Shown: positions 1 to 10,004 of the stretch, in pieces
Numbering within the stretch: the stretch's first letter is position 1
How the letters are laid out: each line of letters opens with the position of its first letter
NCBI GenBank assembly: GCA_964450955.1
Contig: CAYVFI010000031.1
Location: 16,853 to 80,852, forward strand
Reading direction: 5' to 3'
DNA: 64,000 nt
DNA from: CAYNWT01 sp964450955
Lineage (GTDB): Bacteria > Planctomycetota > Planctomycetia > Planctomycetales > Planctomycetaceae
The notes under the pieces: generated by a model
Seen by the model: only the letters and a program-made list of their open reading frames with translations
What the model was told of the DNA's origin: nothing
Database searches by the model: none
Made by a program: the position numbers and the translations under genes

Positions 1-707
1 ACCTTGGCCAGATGAACGGTGGCGGCGCGCAGTGGCACTCATACAAGAACGCGGGCTACATTTTTGACGTTCCGCCTGAACGGCGTTCTGACCTTGGCGG
101 CCTGAACCTGATTTCCGGATTGAACATCAGCACCGGCCGTCAAACTTCCAGCCAGGGCCCGGCCATGTATGCCTACCGACTACCAAAGCGCGGCACGCCG
201 GCCGGTTCCAGCCTCGACGCTTTCCCTCTCGTGTACTACCCACTTGGTGGCGGCGAACTGGCTCAACACAATCCGGCCGACCATTGGCGCGGCGGTGCGT
301 GGATCAAGGTGGGCCGCAAAGAGGGCATCATCATTTGCGGTCGCAAGAGTCTTGGTGCTGAGTACTACGGTGAAGCTCGTCGGCAGGATTGCACTGAGGA
401 CAAGGGCTACCACGGTACGCCGTACGAACCACAAATGCTGTTTTACGATGTTGACGACGTTCTGAAAGTTGCGAATGGGAAGACCCGCCCGTGGTTTGTC
501 GAACCATACATTCGCTGGGGATCTCACTCGCCAGGCGGGGGTTTGGAAAAATACTTCTTCGACACCTGTCATGGACGAATCGAAGGCGTCGCCTTTGATC
601 GAACCAACTCATTGCTGTACGTGATCCAGTTTGGAGCCGCGTCAATTTCATTAACGGACCTTGAGAAGTATCCCATCGTTCACATCTTCAAGATCAAGGA
701 CGTGTAA
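1..707 (+). CDS. Hypothetical protein, 5' end outside the window
   Basis: The reading frame is open to the first base of the window, so the first in-frame ATG at 12 is probably internal and the N-terminus is missing. About 235 residues are visible. They are rich in Gly, Tyr and Trp, with no membrane segment or motif that I recognise. The C-terminal part mentions repeated aromatic and Asp residues as in beta-propeller or lectin-like secreted proteins, but that is only an impression. The stop lies 2 bases before the flippase start, so the gene belongs to the same polysaccharide operon. Function unknown. Confidence 0.7.
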   Translation, partial: LGQMNGGGAQWHSYKNAGYIFDVPPERRSDLGGLNLISGLNISTGRQTSSQGPAMYAYRLPKRGTPAGSSLDAFPLVYYPLGGGELAQHNPADHWRGGAWIKVGRKEGIIICGRKSLGAEYYGEARRQDCTEDKGYHGTPYEPQMLFYDVDDVLKVANGKTRPWFVEPYIRWGSHSPGGGLEKYFFDTCHGRIEGVAFDRTNSLLYVIQFGAASISLTDLEKYPIVHIFKIKDV

Positions 708-709
708 CG

Positions 710-2311
710 ATGAAGCCAATTAAAGACCTGCTGAAGCACTCTGGCATCTACGCCGTTGGTCAGATTCTGACTCGCATCGCGTCAGTTGTACTGCTGCCGT
801 TATATACACACTACCTGACGCCTGCCGACTACGGCACGGTCGCGATTCTGGACCTGACGACCGCAATCTTGTCTGTGATGATCGGTGGCGGCATGGCCGC
901 TGCGGTCACTCGCCATCACTTTGAGGGAACCACTGAGAAGCACTTCGATCGCGTCTGGTGGACCGGAATTTCGTACGTCGCCGCAATCTCATTCCTCCTG
1001 ATGTCAACCATGTGGCTTGCACGGACGTGGCTATCAGAAGTCACGCTGGGTAAGGCCATTGAGGAAGGGCACCTGACTCTCGGCGACGGCAGTTACTTCT
1101 ATACGCTGGCGTTCGCGAACTGCTGGGCCTACTGCATTGGCTACGTTGGAGACACATACCTTCGAGTGAAGAAACGCTCTGGGTTGTTTGTTCTGATTTC
1201 GTTTACCCGACTGCTGATCAACATTGGCCTGAACATCTTCTTTCTCGTTTCGATGGGATGGGGAGTCGAAGGCCTGCTGTTGGGGAACCTGATTTCCACA
1301 GTGCTGCAGACAGCGGCCATGATGGCCTTCTTCGTGAAGGATCGAGGGGCACCGGTCTTCGACCTGTCGATGATGAAGGAACTCTTGAGGTTCAGCGCAC
1401 CGATGATCGTCACAGCGCTGCTGGCCATGCTGATGCACGAGGCCGATCGCATTATCATGCAAGAGAAGGTCAGTATGGATGATGTTGGCGTGTACTCGCT
1501 GGCTCATAAGATTGGCTTCGCCATTGAGACCCTGTGCATCCTTCCGTTTGCTTCAATCTGGAGCGTCTCGCTGTACGAAATTGCTGAACGCGACGACGCC
1601 AAACAGATTTACTCCGACGTCTTCCGCTACTTTGTCTATGGCTTTGGAGTCTTATTGCTGGGCGCTGCACTGACGGTGCATCCTATTCTTCCGCTGCTCA
1701 TTGACGTCGACTATATCGAAGCGATTGATCAAATCTCCGTGGTTTTGCTGGGCTTCTTCTTCTTCGGCATGCACTTCATGTTTGAAGTCCCTGCCCTACT
1801 AAAAAAGAGAACCGGCTTGATGGTCCCCGCCGCTGTTGTGGGCGTCATTGTCAACATCTTTGCCAACTACTGGCTGGTTCCCATGCAATTCAACGGCGCG
1901 CCGCTGGGGGGCTTTGGCGCCGGTTGGGCGGGCGTGATCACCTACATCGTGTACGCAGCTGTCGGGCTGATGTGCTACCGCCACCTGTACCCGATTTCCT
2001 ACGCCTGGAAACGACCATTGGCCGCGCTGCTGGGTTTTTGCGCGACTTACTATGTGGTTCGGTATTACTGCTTCCCGCGTCTGGGGACAGTCATGCAGAT
2101 TGTTGTCTCTGTTGGCGTGTGCGGAGCCTGGGCGGCACTGTTGTTATCTGGTCCGATTCAGGAGTGGCTGGATTCGCGTCGCCAAAAAAAAATCGCTCAG
2201 TCCGCGGCAGGACCAGGCGAACCACAGACCAAACAAGCCTCAGATGATGATGACGACAAACCCGACAACAACGAAACTTCGCAGGTCGAAGCAGCCGCTG
2301 TGCCGTCATGA
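710..2311 (+). CDS. Oligosaccharide flippase family protein (Wzx/MATE-like)
   Basis: This is a 533-residue integral membrane protein of the polysaccharide biosynthesis/MOP superfamily, which flips lipid-linked glycans across the inner membrane. About 12-14 hydrophobic segments run from residue 10 to residue 480. The N-terminus has the typical LLKHSGIYAVGQILTRIASV opening. The last 50 residues form a hydrophilic, Asp-rich, low-complexity cytoplasmic tail (a run of five Asp), which is unusual for the family. AAGGA lies about 10 bases upstream of the ATG. The 3' end overlaps the acyltransferase start by 4 bases, implying translational coupling. Glycosyltransferases downstream support export of a surface polysaccharide. 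The substrate is unknown. Confidence 0.9.
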   Translation: MKPIKDLLKHSGIYAVGQILTRIASVVLLPLYTHYLTPADYGTVAILDLTTAILSVMIGGGMAAAVTRHHFEGTTEKHFDRVWWTGISYVAAISFLLMSTMWLARTWLSEVTLGKAIEEGHLTLGDGSYFYTLAFANCWAYCIGYVGDTYLRVKKRSGLFVLISFTRLLINIGLNIFFLVSMGWGVEGLLLGNLISTVLQTAAMMAFFVKDRGAPVFDLSMMKELLRFSAPMIVTALLAMLMHEADRIIMQEKVSMDDVGVYSLAHKIGFAIETLCILPFASIWSVSLYEIAERDDAKQIYSDVFRYFVYGFGVLLLGAALTVHPILPLLIDVDYIEAIDQISVVLLGFFFFGMHFMFEVPALLKKRTGLMVPAAVVGVIVNIFANYWLVPMQFNGAPLGGFGAGWAGVITYIVYAAVGLMCYRHLYPISYAWKRPLAALLGFCATYYVVRYYCFPRLGTVMQIVVSVGVCGAWAALLLSGPIQEWLDSRRQKKIAQSAAGPGEPQTKQASDDDDDKPDNNETSQVEAAAVPS

Positions 2312-2949
2312 AACAGCTAGTGAAAAATATCGTCCGCGGCCTGTTCGCGATACTTGTCTTCCCGATGGTGCTGAGGTACCGAATTGGTAGCGCGTGCCTG
2401 GGGAAGCAAAGCGTGTTTCGGGCATCGTCTGAATATATGAGTCTGCTGCCGGGAACACTTGGCGTCTACATGCGGTTCGCGTTCTATCGACAGGTTTTGT
2501 CAGAGTGTGGCGAAGACGCGTGTGTGTCGTTTGGAACCGTCTTCTCACACCCCGGCCTGAAACTGGGCAGGTCAGTGTATGTTGGCAATTTCTGCTCTGT
2601 GGGCGACGTCACTCTGGAGGACGATGTGCTACTGGCCTCCAACGTGTCGATCATGAACGGTTCGAAACAGCACGGAATCGAACGACTGGACATTCCGGTT
2701 CGCGAGCAGCCCGGCGTGTTCGAACACGTGACCATCGGCAAGGATACGTGGATTGGCGAACGAGCGATTGTTTCGGTCAACGTTGGGCAACACTGCATCA
2801 TCGGCGCCGGGGCCGTGGTCACGAAACCGGTTCCGGACTACGCCATCGTGGTGGGTGTGCCGGCGAAAGTGATTGGCGACCGCCGTGATTTGGTTGGACA
2901 AAAGTCACCTGCGGAGATTCTGGCTGAAGTGGCATCACATCCCGCATAG
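2308..2949 (+). CDS. Acyltransferase, left-handed beta-helix (hexapeptide repeat)
   Basis: This 213-residue protein has imperfect hexapeptide repeats from about residue 75 to 195, for example VTLEDDVLLASNVSIM and DTWIGERAIVSVNVG, followed by the usual IVVGVPAKVIGD ending of CatB/WcaF-type O-acetyltransferases. The sequence SKQHGIER near residue 115 carries a plausible catalytic His. It most likely acetylates a sugar or lipid-linked intermediate of the polymer made by this cluster. The ATG overlaps the flippase stop (ATGA). The donor (probably acetyl-CoA) and the acceptor are inferred. Confidence 0.88.
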   Translation: MKQLVKNIVRGLFAILVFPMVLRYRIGSACLGKQSVFRASSEYMSLLPGTLGVYMRFAFYRQVLSECGEDACVSFGTVFSHPGLKLGRSVYVGNFCSVGDVTLEDDVLLASNVSIMNGSKQHGIERLDIPVREQPGVFEHVTIGKDTWIGERAIVSVNVGQHCIIGAGAVVTKPVPDYAIVVGVPAKVIGDRRDLVGQKSPAEILAEVASHPA

Positions 2950-3146
2950 GTCACGCGGACATGATTCCATATTGCCTAATCGAATCAACCGGTTAGCTTT
3001 ACGCGACCGTACCCGGTTACCAGTCCCCAACTGGGCAGGCTTGACTTCTGAAGCCCCGACCCGACCTAAGCTTCCGGTATCGAAATGCGCGATCCGGGGA
3101 CAAAGATCGCTTGAACCTAAAGGATGGACTGCCTGAGGTTACAACC

Positions 3147-5078
3147 ATGTGTGGTATTGCCGGAGTCATTTACTCAGATCCTCAACGTACGCCAGAGCCG
3201 CACGTGCTCCGCGCGATGGGCGATGCGATTGCGCACCGTGGACCGGACGGTTACGGCGAACTTCGCGAAGCCGGAGTCGGTCTGATTCACCGCCGCCTGG
3301 CGATTATCGACCTCGCGGGCGGGGACCAGCCGATCTTCAACGAAGACGGATCGCTGGGCGTTGTCTTTAATGGCGAGATTTACAACTACCAGCACCTGCG
3401 AACAAACCTGGAATCGCGCGGACACGTGTTCAAAACGAATTCGGACACAGAGACGCTGGTTCATCTTTACGAAGAACACGGCGCGGCGCTATCTGAACAC
3501 CTGCGTGGAATGTTTGCCTTCGCGCTCTGGGATCGTTCAAACAAACGGCTCACGATCTCTCGCGATCGGCTCGGCCAAAAGCCCCTGTTTATCTACCGCG
3601 ATGACGAGAAGGTTGTTTTTGGGTCTGAACTCAAAGCGATTCTTGCCCATCCGAATATCGATCGAACCATCGATCCTGCTGCGATCGAAGATTACCTGAC
3701 GTTCGGTGTGGTGCCGGGAACACGGTCGATCTTCAAACGCATCGAAAAACTGCGGTCTGCTCATACCGTCGTGTTGTCGTCCGACAAGCTGCACGAGACG
3801 CCGAAACGGTACTGGCAACTGGAATACAAACGCGACGAATCACGTTCGGCCGACGAATGGGCTGAAGTCGTTGGCGAAAAGATTACCGAAAGCGTTCAGG
3901 CTCACCGCGTCGCAGATGTTCCGATTGGAGCATTCCTAAGCGGCGGGCTGGATTCCAGTGCAATTGTGGCGACGTTATCGGGATTATCTGACACGCCGGT
4001 GCAGACGTTTTCCATTGGGTTCCAGGAACGTGAGTTCAGCGAACTCCCACACGCCAGACGCGTGGCCGATCAGTTTGGAACCAAACACGTTGAAGAAATC
4101 GTCACAGCCGAAGCCATCAGCAGCCTGGACGACCTGACTCACTTTTACGACGAACCATTTGCGGACGCATCGGCGATTCCAACGATGTGCGTCTCCCGCG
4201 TCGCGGCGCAGCACGTGAAGGTGGTTCTGTCCGGCGACGGAGGCGACGAAGCGTTTGGCGGGTATGCCAGGTATCAGCACGATCTGAAAGAAGCCAAACT
4301 CCGGACCGCCCTGCCCGGCTGGTTCAGGAAAGTCGTGCTGGGCAACATGGCAAGCGTCTGGCCGAAAGCCGATTGGTTGCCGCGCGTGTTTCGCTGGAAG
4401 TCGTTGCTGACCAACCTGTCCAACGATCCCGCGGCCGCGTACGCCAATACGCTGTCGATTGCTCGCAGCCACCAACGCCGACAACTACTGACCGGCGATC
4501 TGCGAAACACTTTAGCCAAACACCGGCCAGAGGACGTTGTCGAGGCTGCGTTTACACGCGGCCATATTGACCCGTTGGCCGGCATGCTGTCTGCCGACGT
4601 TGACATGTTGCTGCCGGACGATTTCCTTACCAAAGTCGATCGCGCAAGCATGGCGTACGGCCTGGAAGTTCGGCCGCCGCTGATTGACCACGAACTGATG
4701 GAACTCGCCGCAACTGTTCCATCAGATCTGAAGGTTCGCAATGGCGAAACCAAGTGGTTGATGAAACAAATCTTCGAACCAAAACTACCAAAGAAGCTGG
4801 CTCATCGAACCAAGCAGGGATTTGAGATTCCCACCGACGACTGGCTTCGTGGCGAACTTGGCGAACAGGTTCGTGAAGTCGTGCTGAAGCCGGGCTCTCA
4901 AATTGCCGAATACGTGAACCAGGACTACGCGGCCAAATTGTTTGATATGCACTGTCGACGAACCGGACGACACGGCCAGCTCATGTGGTCATTGTTGGTA
5001 CTGGGCCGTTGGCTGGATCACTACTGTGGTCCTGAGACTACTTCTGCCCGGCCCAAGCCAATGTTGGCTACAAAATGA
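3147..5078 (+). CDS. asnB: Asparagine synthase (glutamine-hydrolysing)-like amidotransferase
   Basis: This protein of about 643 residues belongs to the AsnB family of exopolysaccharide clusters. I place the start at the ATG followed directly by Cys (MCGIAGVIY), because that Cys2 must become the N-terminal nucleophile of the class II glutaminase domain; an ATG further upstream would bury it. The glutaminase domain (about 1-200) carries RRLAIIDL and FNGEIYN. The synthetase domain has the PP-loop SGGLDSS near residue 260 and LTKVDRASMAYGLEVRPPLID near 505. Family members make asparagine or amidate sugar acids; the context favours sugar modification. About 200 bases without a gene precede it. The 3' end overlaps the next gene by 4 bases. 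Confidence 0.9.
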   Translation: MCGIAGVIYSDPQRTPEPHVLRAMGDAIAHRGPDGYGELREAGVGLIHRRLAIIDLAGGDQPIFNEDGSLGVVFNGEIYNYQHLRTNLESRGHVFKTNSDTETLVHLYEEHGAALSEHLRGMFAFALWDRSNKRLTISRDRLGQKPLFIYRDDEKVVFGSELKAILAHPNIDRTIDPAAIEDYLTFGVVPGTRSIFKRIEKLRSAHTVVLSSDKLHETPKRYWQLEYKRDESRSADEWAEVVGEKITESVQAHRVADVPIGAFLSGGLDSSAIVATLSGLSDTPVQTFSIGFQEREFSELPHARRVADQFGTKHVEEIVTAEAISSLDDLTHFYDEPFADASAIPTMCVSRVAAQHVKVVLSGDGGDEAFGGYARYQHDLKEAKLRTALPGWFRKVVLGNMASVWPKADWLPRVFRWKSLLTNLSNDPAAAYANTLSIARSHQRRQLLTGDLRNTLAKHRPEDVVEAAFTRGHIDPLAGMLSADVDMLLPDDFLTKVDRASMAYGLEVRPPLIDHELMELAATVPSDLKVRNGETKWLMKQIFEPKLPKKLAHRTKQGFEIPTDDWLRGELGEQVREVVLKPGSQIAEYVNQDYAAKLFDMHCRRTGRHGQLMWSLLVLGRWLDHYCGPETTSARPKPMLATK

Positions 5079-7633
5079 TGACTGCACCCACGCCCAATTC
5101 CACATTGCCACCAACCGCCATCCCGGGGGCCAAGCCCTTATGCGCGTTGTGCCTGACGAACCGCGGCGACGCTACCGTACGGGTTCCTGTGACAACCGGA
5201 GTCAGCCTGCCGCGTGGTGTGGTGATGGATCCGGAGCGCCTGGCTGTTAGCGATCCAACCGGCCAGGCCATGGCAACACAGGTTGATGTCACGGCCAAAT
5301 GGTCAGACGGTTCGTGCAAGTGGGTTCTTTTGAACTTCGTCGCACAGACACTGCCAACGGGAAGTTCTGATTGGCGGTTGATGCACCTTAGCCAACCATC
5401 GCAGGACAAAACACTGCCCATCGGCGTCACATTAAACGGCAGCGGGTTCGACGTTGCGATGGCCGATCAATCGTGGCCAATGACCCTGCCCCTGGTTGTG
5501 GACAAGGAAGAACTGGCACTGAAAGACATCACAACGGAACACACGGAAGGCACCGTTCGGTCAGACTTTTGGATTCGCGGCAGCTACACAAACGGTCTCA
5601 ACCTATCCGCCCGAATTAGTCGGTGGCGGGATAGCGAACACGTCCGTTGCGATGTCACGCTGCACAACCCCAATGCAGCCAGGCACCCGGGTGGACTCTG
5701 GGATCTTGGCGACGCGGGTTCCATTATTTTCGACAGCTTCGAACTGGCCGTTGGCAGCGATGCCGATGCGGTGGGCTGGTCGCTGGAAGGTGGCGACCTG
5801 GAATGGGCGGACGTCAGCGAACGCCTGACCAGAGGATGGCCAATCGCCGTCTACCAGGATTCCAGCGGCCGCGACAACTGGCAGAGCAGCAATCATTGGA
5901 ACAGCCAGCGGAAGAACCCCAGCAAGCTTCGCGGTTACCGCGCGAACACGCCGCACGGCGAAAAGACCGGTCAGCACGCGCAGCCTGTTGTGGCTCTTCG
6001 CAACAAGCAACAAGTTGTTTCGGCCTGCATCCCCGAGTTCTGGCAGCAGTTTCCAAATTCGTTACACGCATCACGAACGCGAATCCACGCGGCACTGTTT
6101 CCCGCACAGTGGAGCGGCCGCTTTGAACTGCAGGGTGGTGAGAAGAAGACAAGTACGGTTTGGGTGTCCGCTTCCGAAACACCACACGTCGATGTCGTTG
6201 TCGCGATGGCGCCGGAATGGATTCAGGGAACGGCCGTTTTCCCGTGGTTCAGCAAAGAAACGACAGGTTCACACTCACGACTGGACCGGTTCCTCTCAGA
6301 ATCACTTGGCGCGGGAACAACGTGGGAAGACCGCCGCGATGTGATTGACGAATACGGCTGGCGAAACTTTGGCGATGTCCACGCCGATCACGAACAACGT
6401 CACTACCAGGGCGACGGTGTGATTATTTCGCACTACAACAATCAGTTCGACATGATCTTCGGCGGCATCCAGCATTACGCTCGAACCGGGGATGTCGCGT
6501 GGTTCGACTTCTTTGACCCATTGTCGCGGCACGTCGCTGACATTGACGTGTACCACACGACCAAAGACCGCAGCGTCTACAACGGCGGTTTGTTCTGGCA
6601 CACCGACCACTACTCAGACGCTCGAACAGCGACCCACCGTACCTATTCAAAAATGAACGCCGGCAACCACGACTCATACGGCGGCGGACTTAGTGACGAA
6701 CACTGCTACACGCTGGGCCTGCTGCACCACTACTACCTGACCGGCAACCCCGCATCGCGCGATGCTGTGCTGGAACAGGCGGAATGGGTGTTCGGCATGG
6801 AAGATGGAACACAAACTATCTTCGCCCTGGTCGACGACGAACCAACCGGCCTGGCTTCGGCAACGAAGTTTCCAGACTTCCACGGTCCGGGACGCGGTTC
6901 AGGAAATTGTGTGAACGCCCTTATCGATGCGTGGTTGCTAACGTCTGACCGCCGTTACCTGAATAAAGCAGACGAACTGATCCGCCGGGTGGTTCATCCG
7001 AGTCAGGATCTCAATGGCATGCATCTGGCAGATTCTGAAGGTCATTGGTCATACACCGTCCTGCTAATGTCACTGGCTCGGTATCTGGAACTTAAAATTG
7101 AACTCGGCGAGCTCGACGAAATGTATGCGTATGGCCGCGCCACGATGCAGCATTACGGTCGCTGGATGGCCGAACACGAGAAGTCAGCGTTGTCAGTCCC
7201 GGACGAGCTTGAGTTCGTCACCGAAGCCTGGGCGGTACAGGATGTGCGCAAGGCCAACGTGCTGCGGCTTTGTGCGATGTTTGACGACGATCCCGCCTGG
7301 GTTGAAAAGATGCGATCCAAAGCAGATGAGATCGCAGACAGGTCATGGCACGATCTCTACACTTTCGACGATCGCTACAACGCTCGCGCGATTTCGATTC
7401 TGATGACGGAAGGTCTTCGCGATGCGTGGCACCGCGACAACGCGCCGCTGTTTCCTGCTCCGCAACCGGAATGGTCTGGTGAGTTTGGTTCGTGGGAGAT
7501 GTTTGTCGGGCAGCGGGATCGAGTGAAACAAGGTTTGAAGAACCCGCAGCTTCTGGCTCGCATGCTGGGTCGAGCATTGCATCCGAAGCGATGGGTTCGG
7601 TTTGTGAAAGCCGTGAAGAAACAGCTTGGATAG
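5075..7633 (+). CDS. PcRGLX/YetA-like family protein, probable polysaccharide-active enzyme
   Basis: This 852-residue protein resembles the exo-rhamnogalacturonan lyase (PcRGLX)/YetA family. It has an N-terminal beta-rich RIFT-barrel-like part (about 20-330, beginning with LTNRGDATVRVPVTTGVSLPRG in divided form) and a C-terminal alpha-helical barrel from about 400 rich in His, Tyr, Asn and Trp (HYNNQFDMIFGG, GLFWHTDHYSDA, HDSYGGGLSDEH). It has no signal peptide, unusual for a degrading enzyme, and is coupled to asnB by an ATGATG overlap (start at 5075 or 5078). A role in trimming or modifying the polymer or its precursor is inference. Another glycan-binding fold with two similar domains remains possible. 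Confidence 0.7.
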   Translation: MMTAPTPNSTLPPTAIPGAKPLCALCLTNRGDATVRVPVTTGVSLPRGVVMDPERLAVSDPTGQAMATQVDVTAKWSDGSCKWVLLNFVAQTLPTGSSDWRLMHLSQPSQDKTLPIGVTLNGSGFDVAMADQSWPMTLPLVVDKEELALKDITTEHTEGTVRSDFWIRGSYTNGLNLSARISRWRDSEHVRCDVTLHNPNAARHPGGLWDLGDAGSIIFDSFELAVGSDADAVGWSLEGGDLEWADVSERLTRGWPIAVYQDSSGRDNWQSSNHWNSQRKNPSKLRGYRANTPHGEKTGQHAQPVVALRNKQQVVSACIPEFWQQFPNSLHASRTRIHAALFPAQWSGRFELQGGEKKTSTVWVSASETPHVDVVVAMAPEWIQGTAVFPWFSKETTGSHSRLDRFLSESLGAGTTWEDRRDVIDEYGWRNFGDVHADHEQRHYQGDGVIISHYNNQFDMIFGGIQHYARTGDVAWFDFFDPLSRHVADIDVYHTTKDRSVYNGGLFWHTDHYSDARTATHRTYSKMNAGNHDSYGGGLSDEHCYTLGLLHHYYLTGNPASRDAVLEQAEWVFGMEDGTQTIFALVDDEPTGLASATKFPDFHGPGRGSGNCVNALIDAWLLTSDRRYLNKADELIRRVVHPSQDLNGMHLADSEGHWSYTVLLMSLARYLELKIELGELDEMYAYGRATMQHYGRWMAEHEKSALSVPDELEFVTEAWAVQDVRKANVLRLCAMFDDDPAWVEKMRSKADEIADRSWHDLYTFDDRYNARAISILMTEGLRDAWHRDNAPLFPAPQPEWSGEFGSWEMFVGQRDRVKQGLKNPQLLARMLGRALHPKRWVRFVKAVKKQLG

Positions 7634-7642
7634 TCAAACAAG

Positions 7643-8818
7643 ATGACGACCACGATAACTCAATCTAAAACGACTCCTGCCGAACCAAAGTCGACGCAGA
7701 CGGGAACCATATGCCATGTCGTACACAGCCTCGGCGTGGGCGGCGCGGAGGTGCTTGTTGCCGACATGATTCGCAGCCTCTCGGACAGGTTCCGCTGTGT
7801 TGTTGCATGCCTGGACGATATTGGCAGCATCGGTGAATCGCTGATTGCCGAAGGCGTTCCACTAAAACTGTTGAACCGACAACCCGGAATCGACTGGAAC
7901 TGTGGTCGACGCCTGGCAGCCTGGGCTGAAGAACAAGGCGTTGGCGTCCTGCACGTGCACCAGTGCACGCCGATGTTTCAGGCCATGCTGTCACGCCTTC
8001 CCTGGAAGAAGACACCGTTGTTGTTGACTGAACACGGCCGGCACCACCCTGACATTCCAAGTCGCAAACGTGCCATCATTCACAGGTTGCTACTTAGCAA
8101 ACGCGACCGACTTGTGGCTGTTGGAGACGCGACCGGCCGGGCGTTAGTCAGTCACGAAGGACTGCCGGCTGACCGGGTTGAGGTCGTTTACAACGGCGTC
8201 GATTTGACTCAATTCCACGAAGTCGCTCCACACATCCGCGGTGAGGTTCGGCAGGAACTGGGCCTCGCGGAAGACGACGTCGTCATCACGCTGGTCGCTC
8301 GGCTGGACGCGATTAAAGATCACCCCACGGCAATCGCAACGCTGGAACGCGTTCGAAAATCGGTTCCCAACGCGAAACTGCTGTTTGTTGGCGACGGACC
8401 AGAACGAGAAAAAATTGAAGCCATCATCAATGAACGTGGTCTGCAGCAACAGGTACTGATGCTGGGAACACGGCGCGATGTGCCACGGCTGCTTAGAGCT
8501 TCAGATGTGTTTCTGATGAGTAGTATCGGCGAAGGTATTCCGCTGACAATCATTGAAGCGATGGCTGCCGGAGTTCCAGTGGTCAGTACGAATGTGGGTG
8601 GCATTCCAGAGATGGTTGACAGCGGCAAAACCGGCTTTTTGCATGATTCCGGAGACCCCGCTGGTCTGGCAGGTTCGATTGTCAGACTCACAACGGACGA
8701 CAAACTTCGAGAACAAATCATCGACGCCGCACGAGTGCGGGCGTTTGAGGAATTTTCACGGGAGAAGATGCTGGCAAACTACGCAACAATTTACGAGGAG
8801 ATGCTGCGTGGTCGCTAA
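7643..8818 (+). CDS. Glycosyltransferase family 4 protein
   Basis: This 391-residue GT-B glycosyltransferase has an N-terminal Rossmann half with VVHSLGVGGAEVLVADMI, typical of GT4. The C-terminal donor-binding half starts near 190 and contains VARLDAIKDHPTAI, LLFVGDGPEREKIE and the E-x7-E motif in SIGEGIPLTIIEAMAAGVPV. It probably transfers a sugar from a nucleotide donor to a lipid-linked acceptor at the cytoplasmic face. It begins 9 bases after the preceding gene, and its last 11 bases overlap the next one. Donor and linkage cannot be read from the sequence. Confidence 0.92.
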   Translation: MTTTITQSKTTPAEPKSTQTGTICHVVHSLGVGGAEVLVADMIRSLSDRFRCVVACLDDIGSIGESLIAEGVPLKLLNRQPGIDWNCGRRLAAWAEEQGVGVLHVHQCTPMFQAMLSRLPWKKTPLLLTEHGRHHPDIPSRKRAIIHRLLLSKRDRLVAVGDATGRALVSHEGLPADRVEVVYNGVDLTQFHEVAPHIRGEVRQELGLAEDDVVITLVARLDAIKDHPTAIATLERVRKSVPNAKLLFVGDGPEREKIEAIINERGLQQQVLMLGTRRDVPRLLRASDVFLMSSIGEGIPLTIIEAMAAGVPVVSTNVGGIPEMVDSGKTGFLHDSGDPAGLAGSIVRLTTDDKLREQIIDAARVRAFEEFSREKMLANYATIYEEMLRGR

Positions 8819-10004
8819 ATCAGACAATCAAACACCAACGCTGCTTGTGTTTTCAGACGACTGGGGTCGGCACCCGTCAAGCTGCCAGCACCTCATGCGA
8901 CAACTGATGGATCGCTACCCGGTCATCTGGGTCAACACCATCGGAACCCGCGCACCACGACTGGACATGGCAACGCTTTCCAGAGCGGCCGGGAAACTAA
9001 AGGAGTGGGTTGGTTCGAACTCAAATAACGACGACAGCGGTGACAAGGTGCCGGCCGGTCGAATGCCAACGGTCACCAGTCCACGGATGTGGCCATGGTT
9101 CACGAAATCGATTGATCGGCGTATCAATCGATACGCACTCACCAGGCAGCTAACCAAAGTCATCAACGATATCGATGGCCCGGTGGTCGGAGTGACAACT
9201 CTACCAATCACCGCCGATCTGGTAGGCGAACTACCGATCGCAAAATGGGTTTACTACTGCGTTGACGACTTCAGTGAATGGCCGGGCCTGGACGGGACAA
9301 CGCTGAAACGCATGGACGAACAGATGCTTCGCGGTGCGGATAAAATCGTCGCCGTCAGTGATCGGTTGCAGGAAATCGCTGGGGAAGCGGGTCGCGATTC
9401 CGAACTGCTTACTCATGGCGTTGACACTGATCATTGGAAATCGGGCAACACGACAGACGCGTTCGCGGATCTGGATGGGCCAGTCGCTTTGTTTTGGGGC
9501 GTGGTTGACCAGCGAATGGATGTGGACACTGTGAAGCGACTGGTTTCGCAAATGGATGGCGGCCATGTCATGTTTTATGGACCGCAGCAGGACCCGCACC
9601 CTGACCTGTTGGCAATGGATCGCTGTCACTTCCCAGGCGCCGTTGCGTTTGATGAATTGCCGTCGTTGGCTGCATCAGCAGATGTGTTGATCATGCCGTA
9701 CGCCGATTTGCCGGTGACCCGAGCCATGCAACCATTGAAGCTGAAAGAATATCTGGCGACGGGACGCCCCGTTGTTGTGAACCGCCTACCAGCCGTCAAC
9801 GCACTGGCAGATCAGATGGACGTTGCTGACTCGCCTGAACAGTTTGCCGAACTGGTTCTGGAACGCATCAAGTCCGGCACACCGGCGACTCAGGTTGCCG
9901 CCAGGGAAAGCCTGGCCGCAGAATCATGGGCCGCAAAGGCTAAGCAACTAGAGGGCTGGATACTAGAGGGCCTGGACGTTTCTGCGATGGAGGTCGTATC
10001 ATGA
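8808..10004 (+). CDS. Glycosyltransferase, GT-B fold
   Basis: This 398-residue protein starts at GTG 8808, 7 bases after a strong ACGAGGAG ribosome site. The frame stays open far upstream inside the preceding gene, but that part does not read as glycosyltransferase. The protein opens with TPTLLVFSDDWGRHPSSCQH, has YYCVDDFSEWPG in the acceptor half and VAVSDRL before the hinge. The C-terminal half includes MPYADLPVTRAMQPLKLKEY and LATGRPVV, as in GT1/GT4-like enzymes of planctomycete and XrtA-type exopolysaccharide clusters. It overlaps both neighbours, which means tight coupling. Substrate unknown. Confidence 0.85.
   Translation: MVAKSDNQTPTLLVFSDDWGRHPSSCQHLMRQLMDRYPVIWVNTIGTRAPRLDMATLSRAAGKLKEWVGSNSNNDDSGDKVPAGRMPTVTSPRMWPWFTKSIDRRINRYALTRQLTKVINDIDGPVVGVTTLPITADLVGELPIAKWVYYCVDDFSEWPGLDGTTLKRMDEQMLRGADKIVAVSDRLQEIAGEAGRDSELLTHGVDTDHWKSGNTTDAFADLDGPVALFWGVVDQRMDVDTVKRLVSQMDGGHVMFYGPQQDPHPDLLAMDRCHFPGAVAFDELPSLAASADVLIMPYADLPVTRAMQPLKLKEYLATGRPVVVNRLPAVNALADQMDVADSPEQFAELVLERIKSGTPATQVAARESLAAESWAAKAKQLEGWILEGLDVSAMEVVS

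Noticed and set aside
8553..8807. N-terminal extension of the second glycosyltransferase
   Set aside because: It is an out-of-frame shadow of the preceding GT4 gene; GTG 8808 has a strong ribosome site.
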